Assembly (NCBI RefSeq): GCF_000090795.2
Contig: NW_003546603.1
Coordinates: forward strand, 28,587 to 92,586
Direction: 5' to 3'
DNA from: Amphimedon queenslandica
Taxonomy: Eukaryota > Porifera > Demospongiae > Haplosclerida > Niphatidae
Length of the DNA: 64,000 bases
Under the pieces are notes generated by a model. It saw only the letters and a program-made list of their open reading frames with translations. It was not told where the DNA came from and made no database searches. Positions 61,792 to 64,000 of this stretch are shown here, one piece after another; position 1 is the stretch's first letter; every line of letters begins with the position of its first letter. The position numbers and the translations under genes are program-made.

Positions 61792-62010
61792 GCTTGCACC
61801 TCCTGTCTACTGCTACTGTCAAGTGAAAGGGCTGAAAAAACAACTTATGAGATTATGCAGTTATGCAATTGCAATTAATCAAAACTAGAGTAGGCGTGGC
61901 TGGTTATCAACTATTGATCACGTGACCTAATTTCTAAAATAGGCGTGGTTCTTTTTTGTAAAGAGGAAAGGGTTCTTTCGTTGGGTTTTTAAACCTAGTT
62001 TTAAGGGAAA
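61792..62010. promoter_or_regulatory. 219-bp bidirectional promoter, folate-receptor-like / AP2S1
   Basis: Holds ATCACGTGAC (61917-61926), close to the CLEAR/E-box palindrome GTCACGTGAC, and two GGCGTGG boxes (61893-61899, 61942-61948). Confidence 0.55.
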
Positions 62011-62747
62011 ATGGTGAGTAAATCAAGTCTCAAAAGATGCCTATGATATCATTTTTACTATTACTATGCATATTTTTGTCTTTAAATCCCCTCCCTCTCT
62101 TTCTCTGTTTAGATTCGTTTTATACTGATACAGAACAGAGCAGGCAAGACACGTCTGGCTAAATGGTACATGCACTTTGATGATGATGAAAAGCAGAAAC
62201 TGATTGAGGAGGTTCATGCCATTGTCACTGTACGAGACGCCAAACACACAAACTTTGTTGCCGTGAGTCATTTTGAGCCGCACACACTTTTTATTAATCA
62301 TATAAAATATATTTTACAGTTTCGTAACTTCAAGATAGTATACCGTCGCTATGCCGGACTTTATTTCTGTATTTGCGTCGATCTTGACGATAATAATCTT
62401 GCCTATCTTGAAGCCATTCATAATTTTGTAGAGGTCAGTCAGATGGTTTTTATTTTTTCTCTCTCTCTTACTTCTCTTGTCATTCTTACATTGATTTTAT
62501 TTCATTTTGCTAGGTTCTTAATGAGTTCTTCCACAACGTCTGTGAACTAGACTTAGTTTTCAACTTTTATAAGGTACTTAAATTCAAAACCTCTCTTTGG
62601 CTATTAGTGGATACATTATTCTCCTCATATCTCTTTTTTTAAAAGGTTTATGCCGTCGTTGATGAAATGTTTTTAGCCGGTGAGATAAGAGAGACGAGTC
62701 AGTCGAGGGTCCTACAGCAGCTGCAATATCTCAACCAACTCGACTGA
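62011..62747 (+). CDS. AP2S1: AP-2 clathrin adaptor complex, sigma subunit
   Basis: Five phase-0 exons (62011-62013, 62113-62262, 62320-62433, 62514-62573, 62646-62747) give 142 residues, exactly the human length. Near-identity with human AP2S1 is visible throughout: [86 protein letters not shown]. It is the small core subunit of AP-2 and helps form the dileucine-signal pocket during clathrin endocytosis at the plasma membrane. Exon 1 contributes only the ATG, with the donor gtgagt directly after it. Confidence 0.97.
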
Positions 62748-63480
62748 CCGCCTCTGACCTTTGACCTCTGCAAGCACCTATTACATTTACATGTAGATAA
62801 TTTTTTAAAAACAAAATATAGTCATATGAAATGTGTTTCATTATATTGATAAGCTCAACCACTAAGAATTATTTTTGCAAATTTGCCATCTTGATTCAGG
62901 GTTTCCCCCAGGATTTTGGCATAGTGCCCAGCTTCTTGTCAGAGAATTTTTTTTAAAGTTGCTCAAAAATTTAACAAAATATCAAATTTTATCAAAAATG
63001 AAAAGAGAATTCTCCATTTTTTCTAATACATATCCATGTTCTTATGTTGTGTAGAAAGTTTGAGCTAATTTCAATCAAAATTGAATTTTTAAATAAATCT
63101 TTTTGAAGTTACTCCAAAATTTGGTGAAAAGCCATGGGCTATGTGTTTCATTACAAATGAGCCTAGGAGTGGGTTCAGAATTTCATACGCACATATTGTT
63201 TATTTCTGTATTGTTTGATCAATAGACTAATGTGAATATTTATATCTTGACATGGCTTCTTGTAAAATTAATGATTAAAAGTACGCTATAGATTCCACAT
63301 GAAGTCTGATGCTTACACATCATGTGGCATTATGTGCGTATACCCTGGGATATCATATGATATACATGTATGTATAGGATTGAATTCATAGCCATATTTG
63401 GAACTATAATAGTGGTATTGCATTTAGTTACAGTTGCACACCCCACTGAGCTCAGTCAGCTCACTTACTGATCAAAGAAG
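62748..63480. other. intergenic spacer with one repeat copy
   Basis: Contains a diverged copy of the ~180-bp family at about 62885-63140 (CATGTTCTTATGTTGTGTAG, GAGCTAATTTCAATC). The segment before 63481 is the promoter of the DOMON gene. No other gene is seen. Confidence 0.5.
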
Positions 63481-63954
63481 ATGGCCCTGACCTCCTCTCT
63501 TTGTTTGATTGCTCTTCTGCTGGTCCTGCCTTGCTGCTTGGGTCACATGCACCTTGCTAAGTACAATTTTAGGAGGGTTCTCCATCCTCAATATACTCTC
63601 TACTGGAACTACAATCCAACAGACAGGAACCTTACCTTTGCAGTCAGAGTACAGACTACAGGATGGGTTGGATTTGGTATTTCACCTAATGGAGGAATGG
63701 TTGGATCTGATGTAGTCATTGGATGGGTACAGGATGGACGTAGCTACTTTAATGTAAGTATAACTGTGTGTCTAATGGTGTGTTATACTGAGTCTGTATA
63801 GGATAGGTTTGCTACTGCCCAGTCTACTCCAGCAATTGATATGCAGCAGGACTGGTTTCTGATAAGTGCTGAAGAGGAAAATGGATACACTACACTTGAA
63901 TTCACTCGTAATTACACTTCATGTGATGGTAACAATCAAGACAGGAATATTACA
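63481..63954 (+). CDS. DOMON-domain protein, DBH/MOXD-like monooxygenase N-terminus (3' truncated by window)
   Basis: Two exons are visible (63481-63753, 63802-63954), the second ending at a donor (ATTACA/gtaaga), so the gene continues past the window. Signal peptide about 1-21 (LCLIALLLVLPCCLG). The DOMON fold is clear: YTLYWNYNPTDRNLTFAVRVQTTGWVGFGISPNGGMVGSDVVIGWVQDGRSYFNDRF, QQDW and TLEFTRNYTSCD. This matches the N-terminus of DBH-like monooxygenases (MOXD1: VGYVGFGFSPTGAM, DIVVGGV, EFTREL-TCD). The copper-binding monooxygenase domains would lie downstream, outside the window, so catalytic status cannot be judged. A DOMON-only or DOMON-cytochrome b561 protein remains possible. Confidence 0.85.
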
Positions 63955-64000
63955 GTAAGACAGTAGCCAGTATTTATCATGTTATGAATAATGCATAGGA

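Overview
The window is animal nuclear DNA, most likely from a demosponge such as Amphimedon queenslandica. The organism call is an inference from three things: an animal gene set (FBXO11, DNAH1, IFT43, BBOF1, PPP1R14, RNASEK, AP2S1, folate-receptor and DBH/MOXD-like genes), compact multi-exon genes with short AT-rich GT-AG introns and very short intergenic gaps, and extreme abundance of the palindromic word ACATGTAC. Exon chains were built by hand by joining splice sites whose phases match. Every multi-exon gene below stays in frame from start to stop, and several reach the length I expect of the human protein.

Layout, left to right. 1-395: 3' end of a C8orf33/UPF0488-like gene (+). 860-1423: single-exon four-helix membrane protein of unknown family (+). 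2410-11116: FBXO11 (-), with F-box, parallel beta-helix and UBR zinc finger. 11117-13007: FBXO11 upstream region with a 237-base assembly gap. 13008-13615: weakly supported small gene (+). 13825-23971: a 17-exon gene (-) fusing a secreted NOTUM/pectin-acetylesterase-like hydrolase to an ABCG half-transporter with a long acidic tail. 24639-26483: IFT43 (-), divergent from PPP1R14 (+, 26591-27844). 28957-56364: a complete 72-exon axonemal dynein heavy chain, DNAH1 (+). Two tandem NmrA-like genes (31940-34019, -) lie inside one of its introns, and an antisense tRNA-Arg (42048-42120) lies in another. 56590-58773: BBOF1 (-), divergent from RNASEK (+, 58940-60195). 60493-61791: folate-receptor-like GPI protein (-), divergent from AP2S1 (+, 62011-62747). 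63481-end: DOMON-domain (DBH/MOXD-like) gene (+), cut by the window edge.

Three of the genes (IFT43, DNAH1, BBOF1) build or orient motile cilia and sit within 34 kb. DNAH1 has a perfect RFX X-box palindrome 36 bp before its start codon, and the BBOF1/RNASEK promoter has an X-box-like site. The most unusual item is the NOTUM-like/ABCG fusion. It places an apparently intact Ser-Asp-His carboxylesterase outside the cell, tethered to a lipid-transporter-type ABC protein.

Introns and spacers carry a dispersed family of about 180-bp tandem units with a CTGTACTATAGTACAG palindrome, foldback elements, a tRNA-like SINE, microsatellites and ACATGTAC runs.
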